A stretch of DNA of 64,000 nt from Vanilla planifolia (GCA_023846275.1 CM043868.1:8451653-8515652), one strand, 5' to 3'. Counted from the first letter of the stretch, positions 1 to 14,200 are shown. Translations and numbers: made by a program. Notes: generated from the sequence alone by a model not told the origin.

Positions 1-2189
1 ATGACAATATTTTTATGTATTATTTTGCATTTAATGCATGCCTAATTGTTATAACATGTGCAACGTTTCAGTTGTATTGTTTACTATTTAATAGTGTTTT
101 CATGTTTTGTGAATGTTTCATCGTATTATTTCATTTGTAATACTTCGGGATATGTCCATATTGCATCATAGGTTGTTTTATATGTTTGAACCTTGTATAC
201 ATCTATTTGGGCCACAAAATGTTCAACGAAAAAAGAAACTTTTTGGGAGGTTGCACCTCAGCAATGTGCCAAGATTACCTCATGTGATTCCCAAACCACC
301 TTAATTTGGTTCAATTGAAATACCACGTCATTCACACTAAACAAGGAGGCTTGGTGAAAGCACTCAAGGTGATTTGATAACAATGAAAGGTAGTCATTGT
401 GCAATTTTCTTCCATATTTTGGTGTATTAGTTTTTCAAATTCAAAATTCATTGAAAAGATTGCACTTCATATGTTCATGAATGTAAGAATTTCTTTGGCA
501 TTGCTACTGCCTCGAGATAAGGAAATATTGCCTATTTTCTTCATCCTTCCACATGAATATTCCCTGGTCAAGCAAGTCAAGCTTTCAAATTCTATATATC
601 ATTAGAGTTTGATTCAAGAAAGTTTATTTAGTTTAAGTAATTCTTTTGTTAAAATTTAGATGAAAATGGTAATATATGACAATGTTGTTGGAGATTATTT
701 TGGTTGGGCAAATGGAAGTCAAATGTCTCCTAATTTGGATAATTGTAGTTAATTAGCTCACTAAATTTTACTATTCATTGTCTTTTATGATTCATTAATA
801 TCTTGAAGTTTTTGTGTTTGTTTTGCAAACAAAAACATAGAAGCCCCCATATTTAGTGATTATAGCCTATTTTAGAGATCTCCAAAATATAGAGAAACTT
901 AACAACACGAAAAGTTAATGAGCTCAATTCAAATTATTTTCATAAGTTTTTGTTAAAAATGATATAACATAATTTTTTTTAAGGGCCTAAATCTAGGATT
1001 TTGGTTGTCCAAAAGAAACTTGACTATTGAGCAAGTTTAGCCACATTTAATTAAGTGACCCAATTCATGTGTTTATCATGAATAAAACATTGCAATAAGC
1101 TTCCAAAGCACATATTGACAACTTCAATCTTTCTATTAGTTTATGGATGATAAGCTACAAAACAATAGCAGCTTGTTTTCCTTTTTAAGCCCATAGAATT
1201 TTCGATGAAAGCTAAAAAGTTTTACATCTTTATTAGACATGACAACCTTGGGAAAGACATGTATCTTAACAACTACATTAAAGCATAAGTTGGCATTGTC
1301 AATAGCATACTGATCCTTCCTATCAAAATTCCTTGGTTTAGCCAACATTAACGTGACTTTCATTCCTTGGGACCTGGAGTTATAATTGTTAAACAGAATG
1401 AATATGGTGACATTTATGTCATATAGCCAAGATCTACTAAAAATCAGTTGTGTAGCTTCCATGGGTAAGATATTAAACAAAATTAGGCTTCAGTAAACAT
1501 CCAAATGAATGTGCAATGGCTATTTTTGGAAACATTTGATGTTTTGTTAACATGTGACTTTTTGTGATTTGGTGGTTTAGCTTTCAATTTCATTGTTTCC
1601 ATGGTGGCTTTAAAGGTAATCTCCAAACAACTATCATTTTCGATGTGAGTTTGCAAGGTTAATAAGCTTGAAAGATCATAATTCTCTTCTAGTCTCTCCT
1701 CATGAAGATGAGAAGATATATCTCATTGCATTGAAGAATTTATCTTCCAAGTCATGGTTTTTATCATTTGAACTTTTCTTGTGCTACATAATATTTTTGC
1801 CTTGAAATCTTCTTGGCCCTCATCTTTTCTCCTCCATAGTTATCATGTACATTGACATTCATGGACACATTAGGACGATTTTAAGAAAAATGCCCTGTCT
1901 GGTGGCAAAAAATAAAAATAAAAAATAAAAAAAAAATAATTGGATGTTCAAAGTTTTTGATAAGTGTCTTTTTTTTGGGGTGCATCATAATGAATAATGG
2001 TTAGCTTTTCGCATGGGTTAATCATTCTAGGATGATGAACAGATATTAAACACTGTCCTCTCTTTCAAATAGCGCTGGATTTCAACTACTCCACAAGGGT
2101 ACAAACTTAGAGAGAAAACTCCCATTGGAGGTAAGTTTTAAGTCCAGAGAAAGATCTTTCGAATTTTAGCAAAGGATCTTTAATAACAG

Positions 2190-3215
2190 CACACCTAATG
2201 ATGACTTTATCGAATTTTGACACACAGCTTGCTATAGTCAATGTATCCTATCTCAAATTAAACATATATTGGCAAAGATGCATGATCTCCAATGCTAATT
2301 TTCCATGGTTCAAAACTAAATTCAATAATTTTGACATAAGCTTTTCTAATGGCTGGCAACTTTCTTCTTTTTCTCTTTGGCATTAACTGTGAGATTAAAA
2401 GGTGCTTTCTTAAATGGATGGACTCATTATACATTTTATACATAATATGAAACTTCCTCCACCCCTACAAAGTTTCCACCCTCATTCATGCTATCAAGGG
2501 TTTGCTTTGTGCAACAATATTATAGTTGGCTATGTTGTGGATCAAAGAATTCCTTGCCAACAGTTAGCGAAGGATGTTAAACGCCTTTAGAAATGTCATT
2601 CAGGTCTTAATGTTTTTGCCATTACCTCCAATTGCTTTCTCGTTTGTTTTGCTAATTCTCAAGCATGGGAAGTTGTTTTAAATGCAAATGCCTTCAATTT
2701 ACTACTTTGACTCCTTATCATGAAAAAATGGTCTTCTGATTCTATCATTTTTTTATTAAGTGCTCTGTTCTGCTTTTATTTGGATAATATTGTATCAGCT
2801 TCCTTTGTCCCTAAGGACATAGAACAATTTTTGCAGGATATCTAGCATGCTTCTGCTTGGTACTCCACTAGGGATGAGTGGTTGAACTGTAACTAAGGAA
2901 AAGCTAGATTGGTGCTTTGTTGAAATTCCTGCTTAGTTATATTTCCAGATAAAATTTTGGCTGAACACAATTGAAAGCATTTGGAAACCTACTGTATATA
3001 ATTAGGAGCTGAATCTTGTCATTCTTGTAATACTTTTCTTCAAAACTCCAGGAATTTCCATTTCTGCCAGGATCTGAAGCAATTAAAGAGAAAAGAAATC
3101 TGGGTTCCTATTTTCAAGCCTGTAGCTCCAAATTCTGTTGTTTTAACTCTGGCAGATCATATTTACATTACTCATGGAGAACCCGGCTCTCTCAGAAACC
3201 AAAGTGAATTTGTGT
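2190..3215 (+). pseudogene. DUF4283 / zinc-knuckle-like fossil, possibly LINE ORF1
   Basis: Read on the plus strand in shifting frames, this stretch has the order of a plant DUF4283 protein. First comes a segment like 'QLAKDVKRL-K' followed by VFAITSNCFLVCF and an AWEVVLNA-like 'W-V...GPW' core (about 2.54-2.70 kb). Next is a KARLVLC...IFPDKILA stretch, where the family has 'ARLCVEVDLLKPLPDRIL' (about 2.90-2.96 kb). Then comes a Cys/His patch with C-x2-C spacing followed by an 'R--EIWVPI' tail (about 3.0-3.13 kb). In plants this arrangement is typical of LINE ORF1 proteins and of host genes derived from them. It contains many stops and frame changes. It lies inside gypsy fossil 1 on the opposite strand. 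The family call rests on pattern order, not on a strong motif. Confidence 0.35.
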
Positions 3216-4470
3216 AGAGTGCGTCTGTGTTAGAATAAGAAATTTTGTTTGTCAATCCAATGACGACTAGTGAATTTAGATCAAGATGAAATAGAGAATG
3301 ATATCTTGGAATTTTGTTTTTATATTGCTTTCTGATGTGCTTAAGAAAGATAACAGATATGAATCAAATTATACCATGGAAACAATGAGTTTTTATTCTG
3401 GGTGAAAATCTTTGCTTAGCAGAAGAGAGCTTCTTAGCTCCAAATCAAAGAAAAACTGTGCGGTAAGCTTGGTATTCATAAGGCTTTTGATTATTTTCTA
3501 TCAATTTGATTAGCTACCTCTTAAGGGTAAGGTTTTCCTTCAAGTTTATATCTTGGATTGAGAACTGCATTACGAATTTCTATTTTTTTCATTCAAATCA
3601 ATGGATGTCCAATGTGATAGTTTCCTTGCAGTAATGGGATCAGTTATCGAGAGCACTTTCTCCTTATTTTCTCTTGCTTTCAGTGTTTTCTCATATTTGT
3701 TGGAATTAGCTAATTCTAATGATGAGCTGTTACCTCATGATCTCTTTGCATTTTGCGCATTGCTCATTTGTTGTATGCTAAAGATTTGTTGCTTTCTGTT
3801 AAGGCCTCTTAATCCTGTGCTTGGGTGCTTATAGGGATAATGAACAAAGCTTTATCTTTTTCTACTTTAAAGGTTAATCTTGACAAATCTATTATCATTA
3901 TTTTCTGTTCATTTCCATAAGTTAATATTTTGCCATTCAATTCCAGGAAATTTAGGAGAAGAAGCATGCTTCTTATCTCATGAAGAAACATGTTTATTGG
4001 ATGCTAGCATCAACATTAGTATTATGTGGAAGAAGAAGAAGAATTAGGATTCTATGTCTTGGATATTGCGTTTAAATTTCCTGTTTAAGTTCTACAGGCT
4101 GCCTTATTAACGGGGGACTAAGCTTTTGCTTTGTCATTGTCTTCTCCTTATCTTCGCAGCAGTTTCTCTGTAGTTATCACGCGTTAGTTTCCTGTGAATC
4201 AATTGGTTTGTTTGTTTGATTAGTAGCTGGTGAGTTTTCAGCGCTGTTTGACCAGTTCGAGTTGAAGTTGTTGCTCTTCTATTATCCATCAGTTAAGTAT
4301 TCTTTATAGCTGTTTCTTGCAAGAGCAGGTTTCAGTTTAAGTATCGTTTGGTGTTGCAGATTTGCTCTTCTTTCTGGATAATATGTTGGAAGCCCTGCCA
4401 AAAAAAGCTATAGTAGTGGGTTTTGAAACAATTCATCTCAAAACCTGTTTTGAATGAGCTCGTCCTGTCA
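3216..4470. other. Less AT-rich insert of unknown origin inside gypsy fossil 1
   Basis: By eye this stretch is less AT-rich and less repetitive than the rest of the window. It contains pyrimidine-rich runs, a short GAA repeat near 4.03 kb and several acceptor-like pyrimidine-AG strings. A 77-codon open frame at 3601-3834 (+) begins MDVQCDSFLAVMGSVIESTF. It is rich in hydrophobic residues and Cys, but I recognise no family in it. The style resembles a plant gene leader or intron, or the flank of the adjacent DUF4283-like fossil. It could have come in with that insertion. No functional gene is claimed. Confidence 0.3.
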
Positions 4471-4760
4471 TATATCTAATCCTTTACATTTACCGAACTA
4501 GTACGATCTTAGCTAACAAAGTTTAACTTACTAAAAGCTGATGTGCTCTTGACAGGGATTGTGGATAAAATAGTTTTTCATGTCATAAAGCCAATCAATG
4601 AAAACCTTAGCATCCAACTGGTCAACAAATGAAGAAACATATATCCAAAGTTTCTTAAATATATCATTGTTGTCATTATGTTCATGCTTCATTGAAGGTT
4701 GTATAACACAATAAGGATTCAAAGGTAAATGTGGTCCTTGGAATGAAGTCTTTATGATTG

Positions 4761-7700
4761 AAATTGTATTGTTTGTGGAGGATATAATCTATAAGCAGTT
4801 CAGCAAAGCAAGCTTGAATCCATGGCAGGCACTCCCAAGCTTCTCAAAGCATTGGATGAGGACATATTTGAGGATTTGAAACTTAATTCAATCCACTGTT
4901 TTGTGAAGAGTTCCCATTCCTAAAATTTACCATGAAGTTGAAGTTATTGTTAGCTAAGTTCTCTTGGTAATTTGAATGGATAGGGACGACAGCATGACTT
5001 CTAGTTTCCAAGGTGCCCTTTGAATCAAGTGGTACATTGCCTTTGTGGTTTGGCATTCTTGATAAGCTAATTCATCACTTCACTCATGAATCCTCCACAT
5101 ATGATCCATATTTTGCCTATTGTTAATAAAACTTTATGTAATGTTTTCCTAATAAACTATAGATTTGGTGCCAATTTGACATACTATACTTTTTGTTGTT
5201 GTGAGACTAAAGCTAAATGATTTAACAAATAGGTGTTGTGATCTTCATAAAGATAAAATGCAAGTCCAACAAAACATTAAAGATTGTAAAAAGGTTTGAG
5301 GATCAGTGACTGATTTAAGGATTAACTTTTAGGAAAGCTTAAATGACTTTTTGAAGGTAAAACACTCAAAATAATGATAGTTTAATGGGCAAGGTACTTC
5401 AGGGTTTTCAATCTTCATCAATTTTATAGCAATCCTAACCGTAATGGACAGCAAGTCCATGAGTGAGAAGTGCTCATCTTAGGGAACAATAAAATGATGC
5501 TATAAATGCAATATTTTCAAGTAGGAATTTTAAAATAAAAAATTGGTCATTACTTCAACAGCAAAGATAATTATATGATATGCTTGCCTATTGCCATCCA
5601 CTATGTTAGCAAGATAAAAAATATACAAACAAGGAAAAACTGGTTCTAACAGATCTTTGGCGAAAAGAGATCAAACGACGAAAGAATTCAAGAGATTGGG
5701 AACAATTTAGACTTAGGAATTGTAGAGAAATGCGATTGGAAACCAATCAATTCACAAAAATGTGGAGAAAGAATGTCCCATGTCCCCATACTATTGATTG
5801 AAGAAGAATTGTTGTACCCAAACTTAATCAAAATCATTCCCAACTAATTACCAATATTTTGAAATTCAAATGGTAAATTTAATGGCATAAAATTGTATAA
5901 AGTTTTATTATTCAAAAATGGCCTTAATTTTAGAATGATCACATCAATTTTGATTTGATTTAGTATGAGATGTTATTTTTTAATGTTAGTGAGAAGAAAT
6001 GGAGGGGAATCGAATTCTTAGTCAAATTATTCATACAATAGATTAGTAATCCTAAGCTTTAGTCAACTCAACCATCTCTCTGTTTCCAATTCTAATAATA
6101 GATTAAAAATAAAAAACTAAGTTGCTTCAAACCACTATATATAGAGAAAGGAAGCTTATAAAGCATAGCAACAAATAAAAAAAATTAAACTTTCTCAACA
6201 ACCTAAGTGAAATTCTGTCTTGATAGCCAAGTAGTTTTGAGAGGAACAAATGAAATTTTCTTAATGATTTGTGATTGTCTAAGACAACTTGTGAATCTCT
6301 ATACCATAACCCCACATTAACGCCAAATAATACATGTGGTGCATATCTAAAAGCGTCAAAATACCCAAATATACCAACATATCACAATCATAGTGACAAC
6401 TCTCGTGATATATATATTATTAGCAAAACAAGCAAACTAATTGCATAATAAAAATAGTGTAACTATTGAAAACATTATGAAAATAGAAGAAATATTAAAA
6501 ATTGCTTTTACAAACTAAGAAACAATTGTCTTAATAAGAAGACTATCATATGCAATGATGAGTGATGGGCATGCTTGAACCTTTGAGCTTGCATCAAAAA
6601 CATTTTCTTTTATTGAGATAGCTCATAATAATATTCTATTCGGTTCAACTAAGTCTATAACATAAAATGTTATGTGATAAAAACTTACTTTTTTGTAGGG
6701 TTGATCATCTAGAATATCGAACAAAGTCTTGCGAATTTCACATGACTTTGCATAACATTTGTGTTATTTGCACAAGTAATTTCAAAGGTGATTAAATGTT
6801 CTTATAAGAATTATTGAAACAAGGTTGATGGGAAAAAAACAATTTGAGGAAAGCTTTTGTGGCAATACATGTAATTCCTTAAAGGTTATCCTTTAGGGCC
6901 AATAAGAAAAGTTAGCTAGAATGACTTAATAGTATGAAGCAAGGACAATAAGTGTGAATGCTTAAGAATTAAAAATTATTTAAAATTGGAGAATTAAGGA
7001 CATGTTTTAAATACTAGGCTTGACTATTTCCAAAGAGTCTCACGTAATTGCCTTGAATTTTCTCATTATCATCATCTAGTGGTTATTTGGCAAAGAGGAG
7101 TCATAGAGTTAGTGTTCTTGCTAATAGAAAAAAAAAACTTAATAAATTACTTGATATGACCACTACATTACTCTATATTACCTTTGTTAAGGATGTTGTT
7201 GAAAAAAGTAATTCTATTATTATAACATATGATATTAGAATGTTGTTCTAAGTTTAATACATGGGTTTCTTAAAGAAATTCAAGTTCCTAATATCATATT
7301 TAGTTATTAGATCTTGAGCATTATTGATGGAAGTCTTTAGAGAAACTTGTTTTGATGGATATATGAACATAATTTTAAAGTTCACATGGTTCCTTATTGA
7401 GAATGTGGAGAGGATCAATGTAGGAGAGGCACATATTAGATAAGGTGATTTCAAGTTGAGGGGAACTAAAGTTGATAGAGTATAGTGCAATAATCAATAA
7501 AGGAGTTACAAATGAAGGTACAACATATGTCTATTTTATTATTTGAATTATAGGGATTTGGGCAAATTTATTTCTCATATAAATTCAACTAGTTTTCTAC
7601 GTTTTATTATTTTTGAAATATTTCAAATATTATTATGATATTATAGATTTTAGTATATTTATTATATTGGGATGTTGTTGTGGTGATAATTAGTTGTAGG

Positions 7701-9300
7701 TTTTAATATATAGTAATCATTCCTAATAAACACGACTTAACAATTTGATGCTTTTATCAAGCAATTTAATACACTTATTGCATTTTTATGACTTAATTAG
7801 TTGATGATGACATAAGCAAAATATTTTCCTTTGTATGGTCAAATAGTTTGATGGATCTTATTTAATTATGATGATAAAAGATAGATTCCATTTGTGATGT
7901 TGCTCTAGCCACATGATCATGATAAGTATAAAAGATGAGTTATTTATAAATGTTGACTCTTACATTATGGTTTGGATTAGGTTTTGATACTCTATAAAGA
8001 TTTTCTTAAATGATTTCTTTAAAAGATATTTTGAAAATACCTTCAAACATTTAAAAAATCAATTATAATTCACAATAAAATGTATAATTCAAAAATTAAA
8101 TTTTAAATGTAATTATTTTATTATTTTAATTTAATTATTTGTTAAAGAAACATGTTTAGACATTGTCCCTTATTGAGCAGGCTATGATGACTTTGCATGT
8201 TTATCTACCTCAATTAATAACTAGTTTTTTTTTCTTTTTTCACAATGTCCTAAACTTATCAAACAATTAATTTCATTTTATTTATCTATTATAAATTTTA
8301 TATTTTAAATCCTTCCAAAATATATAATTTTATGCAATTTCATAATTTCTTTATTTATCCATTATTTCTTCATATAATGTTTTCCTTGTATTTATGTCAT
8401 TATCCTATTTTATTGTTGATCATATTTTACAATCCATGAGATCATATCATATGCCTAATGAAAAAAGTCCTAGCTTTTTGGGCTATTGTAATTATATGTC
8501 ATAGTCTTATTGATTATGCCATACAATCAAAGTTCAAAACTATGCTTACTTGAATTGGCTTGATATTATTATATGATTAAATAGTTATATTATACAATCA
8601 ATATAAAATTGTATCATTTTTAACTTGATTGAACTATATAATCTATAAAATTGAATTTCCTAATTAAGTTGCAAGGAGTTCAAAACTTGGGAGAATGGAT
8701 GCCAGTGGTCCATATTTCATTCTTAATTTTTTTAGCTCATCCAAAATTATACTAATTTTCTTGATTTCATTGTAAAATCTAACCAAACATAGATTAAATG
8801 TTATTTATTCAACTATGTTAAAACCAACATGAATTCAATAAAAACTTCATAATTTCTCTTTTAAAATCTCCCTTGTGATGATATCTCTTCTTGATCTTCT
8901 TACGGTGACATCTTTGCTCCTCTCATCTTCTCTTCCTCTCTATTCCTTGCCCTTTTATCGATTGTCTCTTTCCTCTTCTTTTAATTTAATCTTGTTAAAC
9001 CTTACTATGATATAACATAATAAGAGGATCCATAAAAGTTCAAGAGGCAAAAAGCCTATTTTTTTATCAACTATGGACTATCTCAAATAAAGCACAAAAA
9101 CCAAAAATAACGAAGGCTTATTAAGTTTATTTAAGTTATTGAATTATATTAAGCCATTATGAGACTAAAATTATTTCTTATCATACTCCAAATACCAATC
9201 TCATAATTGTTGTTTTCTTGGTATTTGTTATTATTTGATTAGTTTTTAGTTTGAGAGACATATTTTTCATTTGCAATTAGAGCTTCACTGTTGTAACTTA
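4761..9300. other. No recognisable gene; AT-rich unassigned DNA
   Basis: I see no domain, RNA gene or clear repeat boundary here. Open frames at 6127-6315 (-) and 7254-7490 (-) are short, and I recognise no family in their translations. About 7.56-8.40 kb is almost purely A/T. The stretch at 4.82-4.91 kb has a short open reading that begins MAGTPKLLKALDEDIF, but it stops soon after and matches nothing I know. Confidence 0.5.
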
Positions 9301-9539
9301 TTTAAGATCGGATGTATACCCCCTTGACCATGTATTACACCCACATGTTTCAAGTCAAAGCTAAGCATCATCCCCCAAGCCCACTTTACCATGCCCTAAC
9401 TAAAAGCCAGTTGCTATTAATTGATGGTGGCATGTGCATGTTCTTGTCTACATTACCCAATCTTTTCAAATGCTCCATTATGCACATCTCTACACCCCTA
9501 TTGCACTATTTGATTTTTAAGCAATGGATTAATTAATAT

Positions 9540-9597
9540 TGTGTGTGTGGGTGTGTGTGCACATATACTCACATACACACACACACACACAAACATA
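9540..9597. repeat. (GT)n / (AC)n compound microsatellite
   Basis: An imperfect GT run (about 9540-9562) is followed, after a short spacer, by an AC run (about 9571-9591). The two halves are complementary, so the stretch could form an imperfect hairpin. Short reading frames across it are products of the repeat and are not counted as genes. Confidence 0.85.
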
Positions 9598-9599
9598 TA

Positions 9600-11290
9600 C
9601 TTCAAATGTGGCCATTCACCGTGCCTCCAAATGAGCTATTATTTATTTCTCCAAAATCTTTTTCTCAAAAATTTATTAGAGGAGTTCTCGACTATTCAAT
9701 CAAACGCTATAAAGATAGATGAGCTCTGGATGATTAGACCAAGTTAGATTAGATTTGAGCCATATTATCAAGTCGAATCAGATATGGATCTTTTGATTCA
9801 TCAATGATAAAGATGGATTAGGTCTGGATCATAGGATTCAAATAAGAGAGATCTATTCCATCAAATCAAGGAAAGATTATTTCAAACTGCAAAAAAAAGT
9901 AAGCAAACCTATCTGATAAAGTTGAATGTGATCTTGGTCTTTCGATTACAGCTCAGAAATAAGGCTTAAAGGTGAAAAAGATTTTAGCCATTCGATTAAT
10001 GATCAAATGGTAGGAAATTGTACATGCTTTAGGGCTACAAATTGTGTAGGAATATAATCTCACAATGCAAAAAAGGAAACAATTTTGCATTTTATAATTA
10101 TTTACATGACTATTATATAAGAGACAAGTTGGAGCTGGCTCCCCCTTGTGTGTTTGGAATTCAATCACCTGGTTCACTAGTATAGTTATAGGATTACAGA
10201 TTAATTTTGGGTTTTATGTTACCCTTAAAATACAATATACCTTACCCCAACTAAGTTTACGACTGCACCAGATCGGCTCGACCCAATTTAGTTCCAATCA
10301 CTAGTTCCTATGCTCGAGAATGCTACTCGAACTTAAGCTCAGCCCAAGAGCTTTGCATTCGAGAATGGCTTAGGATGTGGCTTAAATGTTTTTTATTTAA
10401 TTATGAAAAATTTAATTAAATTATTTTTTTATTTAATCAAGGTTTAACAATCAATCTAATATAAAAGTTAAAAAGATATATAAGTAAGATTTAATCAAAG
10501 AAAGAATAATTAAAAAACAAAATCATATGTTTCTTAAATCAATGATTAGTTTAGTAAGATTTGATCCAAGAAAAAAAGATTAAGAAATAGAATCTTATAT
10601 ATTTTTTAAATCAAAGACATGATTGAACAATTAGATACTTAAGTTAGAATTTCAAAGTGAGATGAATGGAGATGTGTCTTGTAATCAACAAACTAATATT
10701 TTATTTTATAATAAAAAGAAATCTTTTCAAATTTGTTGTATATGTATTTAATCTTTGAAGCTTGTTGAACATTGTAAAATACTTTGAAGACCACTAGTTT
10801 ATCATCTTAAAAAATACATGGCTTATTCTTTATAGTAAACATGTTTTATATTAAATAAATCCATTACAATAAGATGCTAAACATTTAAGATTTGACTCAA
10901 TAATCACAAGGGTGACCCAACACTTTTTATGTTGGTTTAGCATTTATTTATTAATATTTGTAAGTACAAATGATCATATCATGGGACATATAAGGAATAG
11001 TATAAGAGAATGTTATGTTGTTATTAATCATGACAATATTTGAATATAGCTTTTTAATAAAATAATGATATAATAAGCTATAGTAAGACATGTGATGACT
11101 TTATATGGTTCATAATAACTTAAATTCTATGTATTGCTAACCATTTTTATTTTTTTACTTAAGTAACAACTTTGAAAAAGAGTAGAATTTATTATATAAT
11201 AGAATAGATTCTGAATAAAGGCTAAGTGAAAAGCTATCATTATTAATAAAAATAAAAGCTATGAAGTGGAACCCAAGACATAAGGGACAT
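9600..11290. other. No recognisable gene; mixed intergenic sequence
   Basis: There is a short less AT-rich patch at about 10.25-10.38 kb, with several CTCGA/TTCGA words. A stretch at 9.75-9.87 kb uses repeated GAATC/GGATC words. AT-rich DNA leads up to the next gypsy fossil. Some of this may be its left LTR, but no matching partner was found downstream by eye. Confidence 0.4.
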
Positions 11291-11299
11291 GGTGTTGGA

Positions 11300-14200
11300 G
11301 GAAAATAGCTAACTACTCTTTTGAAAAAGGAAGACTATTCCAACGTAGCCCTAAAGAGGAATACGAGCTATATAAGCAGGTAGAACAATTCCATAAGCTA
11401 CACCTTCTCATTTGACTAATGTTGTCAATGTAATGTAGGTTGAAGATTGCTTGAAGGCATTGAAATGCTATTTGAAAGCATGTTATATTTATAAAATAAA
11501 AATGTGTCACTAGCAATGACTATGTTGAGTGGAGCAACCAAGACTTGTTGCTTTTGACATAAGAGACTACAATTTGTAGGTAGTAAAAAGATTATAGATT
11601 TCATGAAAAGAATTCTTCAAAGCCTTCAAGGATTGGTATATCTTAGCATTAATTTAGGATAAAATTAGGATGATCTAAACAATCTAATGTAATAACATAA
11701 CTATAACAATGTATGAGCAGAAATTCTTCATGATGACAAAATATGCTCCTAGATTGGTTATCATAAAAGATCAACATTGCTACACGTCTATGAAAGGAAT
11801 GAGAAGTTGTATCAAAGATGTGATGATTCGATTGAACTTCTACAATTTTAGAGAGCTATTTGAAGCAAATTAACTCATAAAGCCTAATTAAGACATAGTG
11901 TAAACACTTGTTGAGAGTGTCAAAAAAAGGAGATTACATTGCATCAATAAGGAGGACACAAATTATGAGAAAGGTGATCAATGATACAAAAAACCAGGAG
12001 CATACTCTATCATTTAGGTTGAGAGTAGGATGTAAACCTAAGTGCAAAACCAATAAGAAAAGACATTGGAGCATATGCAATACATAACGTTAATCAAACA
12101 CTTTAAATGCCATGAAGTTAGTCACATTGCAAAACTCTACTTGATCAAGGGTAGACCATCTAGGAGAGATATGAGTGATATATGTAGATACCAAGTGAAC
12201 CTTTTCAAATAAGGCCCAAAATTGTTATGTTAGTGACTAATGATACAAGAGGAAGCCATTCTACATACCTCCATCATAAACGATACAATCACTTATCTTT
12301 GTTATTTCTTTTAAGGAGGCACCTACATCTCCTGACATAATAATAGGTTATAAAAGTCACGTATTATTTTTCTTATGGTCCATCTCACTCTTTTGTGTCT
12401 ATAGATGTAGTTGACAAACTAGTAATGAAACAACAAGCTCTAAAAAACTCTCTATTTGTTACCTTACCTATGAGTTATAGTGTGAGGGTAGATAACTTTA
12501 TTGAAATATATGTGAAAAAATAGGAATATTTCCAAGTTCCATTTATTATAATCATTTTGAATTTTTTTTGTTTTCTTTAAGTATGGATAGGGTAATATTG
12601 TATATTTTGTAGAAGGCTAAAAGGTACCATTGATATCTATCTTGAAAGTAGATAATTGCAGTAAGAAAGTTATACATATTTTTGGATAATTTTTTAGGTT
12701 TTCCATCTAATAAATAAATCAAATTTGGCATCAATTTAATTAATAGTGTTGTGCCTATGGAACTACAATAAATGAATAATCAAATACAAGAATTATTTAA
12801 GAATGGATTCATTAAATTGAACATATCCTCATAAGGTGCATCAATAATTGTTGTTAAGAAGAAAAATGTTAATATAAGAATGTGCATTGATTGCAAAGAA
12901 CTAAGCAAAGTTATTATAAAGAATAAATATCCATTATTAAGACTTAATGAACTATTTCACCAATTGTAAGGATAACAATGTTTTCTAAAATAGAAATATG
13001 TTCTATCAAATAATAAGATATTTTGAAGAATTCTTTCAAAACAAATGAATATTATGACTTCATAGTGCTACTTTTTGGAATGACAGACTTTTTAGGGACA
13101 TTCATGAACTTGATAAACAAGATCTTTAGATAATGGCTAGACTTATTTGTGACAAGCTTTATTGATGACATATTGATCTATTCGAGAGAAGCAAAGGAAC
13201 CTACAAGCAATCTTAGCTTGGTTTTGCAAAGATTGAAGGATCATTGGTTGCATGCAAAATTAGCAAAATGCAACTTCTAGTTAAAGAGTGCCTCTTTCTT
13301 AAAACATGTAATAATTGTTGAAGGAACTTATGTGAATTCTTAAGAAGTAGTTCCAATTGTTGAATGTTCAAGGCAAAGAAATTTTACGAAGATTAGAACC
13401 TTTTTATTTGCTCAATACTATAGGAATTTTGTCAAAGGATTTTTTAGTGCTTTTGATGAAGATTACTCAAAGGGTAATCCTATTTAAATGGGAAGCAACA
13501 AGTAAGAAGAATTTCCAAACACTAATGAGAAAGTTAGTTTTTGCTCCAATCTTTTCTTTACTTGAAAATGCTATTAAATTTTAGGTTTACTTTGAAGCTT
13601 CTTTATATTATTGAGTTGTGTACTTATGCAGAAGTAATTGCTTATGCCTTCAAGTAGCTTAGATCACATGAAAAGAACTTTAGAGTGTATGATCTAGAGT
13701 CATCTATAATTGTATTTGCATTTAAAAATATGGACACATTACTTTTGAAATGTAAAGAGACAAATTTATATAATCCATTAGAGCCTAGAGTATATATTTA
13801 ATAAAAAAAATTGAATCTTATTTAAAGAAAATGGTTTGAGATAATAAACAATTCTAAACTAGAGATAATTTATTATCTTGGTAAAGAAAAAATGATAGTA
13901 GATGCCTTGAATAGGAGTGTTAATTTGCACAACTTGATCTCTATCACTGAAGAAGCTCAGTTGAATATGAAAATGGCTTGATTTCAATTTAATGCAATAT
14001 CCTTAATATCATAATGAAATTTTCCCATCTAGTAGCTAATTCAATTAGCTACAAGAATTTAAAGAATCTCAGTATATAGATGAAGAAGTGAAAAATCAAA
14101 GCATCAAAGGGAAAGAGGATGACTTTATTGTAAATAAAAATGGAGTAATATATTTTTGAAATAGAATGTATGTTGTAGATGAATTTGATTAGAAAAGAAC

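Larger units (their letters stand above)
950..4760 (-). mobile_element. Ty3/gypsy LTR-retrotransposon fossil 1, split by foreign DNA
   Basis: Three gypsy parts can be read on the minus strand in element order. At about 4.53-4.72 kb there is gag, with a VFIDWLYDMKNYF-like stretch that matches the usual gag DWL motif. At about 1.14-1.48 kb there is the segment that follows the protease; its ILPMEATQLIFSRSWLYD stretch matches the familiar 'P(M/L)EACHLLLGRPWLYD' signature. At about 1.0-1.14 kb there is the C-terminal integrase region (HP-TNRKIEVVN-like). I could not recognise a reverse transcriptase between the last two. The gag and post-protease parts are separated by about 2.4 kb of unrelated DNA (about 2.0-4.47 kb). 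The copy is old, broken many times and certainly inactive. No LTR pair was found by eye. Confidence 0.7.

Noticed and set aside
113-605. Two short plus-strand frames at 113-304 and 399-605
   Set aside because: No domain is visible and composition is like the surroundings. They lie next to the antisense integrase end of fossil 1 and may be its unassigned 3' part.
4820-4910. Short reading starting MAGTPKLLKALDEDIF as a possible host exon
   Set aside because: It stops within about 35 codons, has no splice context I could support, and resembles no family.
9312-9747. Two adjacent plus-strand frames of 74 and 68 codons
   Set aside because: One is unremarkable and the other crosses a GT/AC microsatellite. 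Neither shows a domain.
10250-10380. Less AT-rich patch as plastid- or mitochondrion-derived DNA
   Set aside because: I recognise no organellar gene in it, and the patch is too short to judge.
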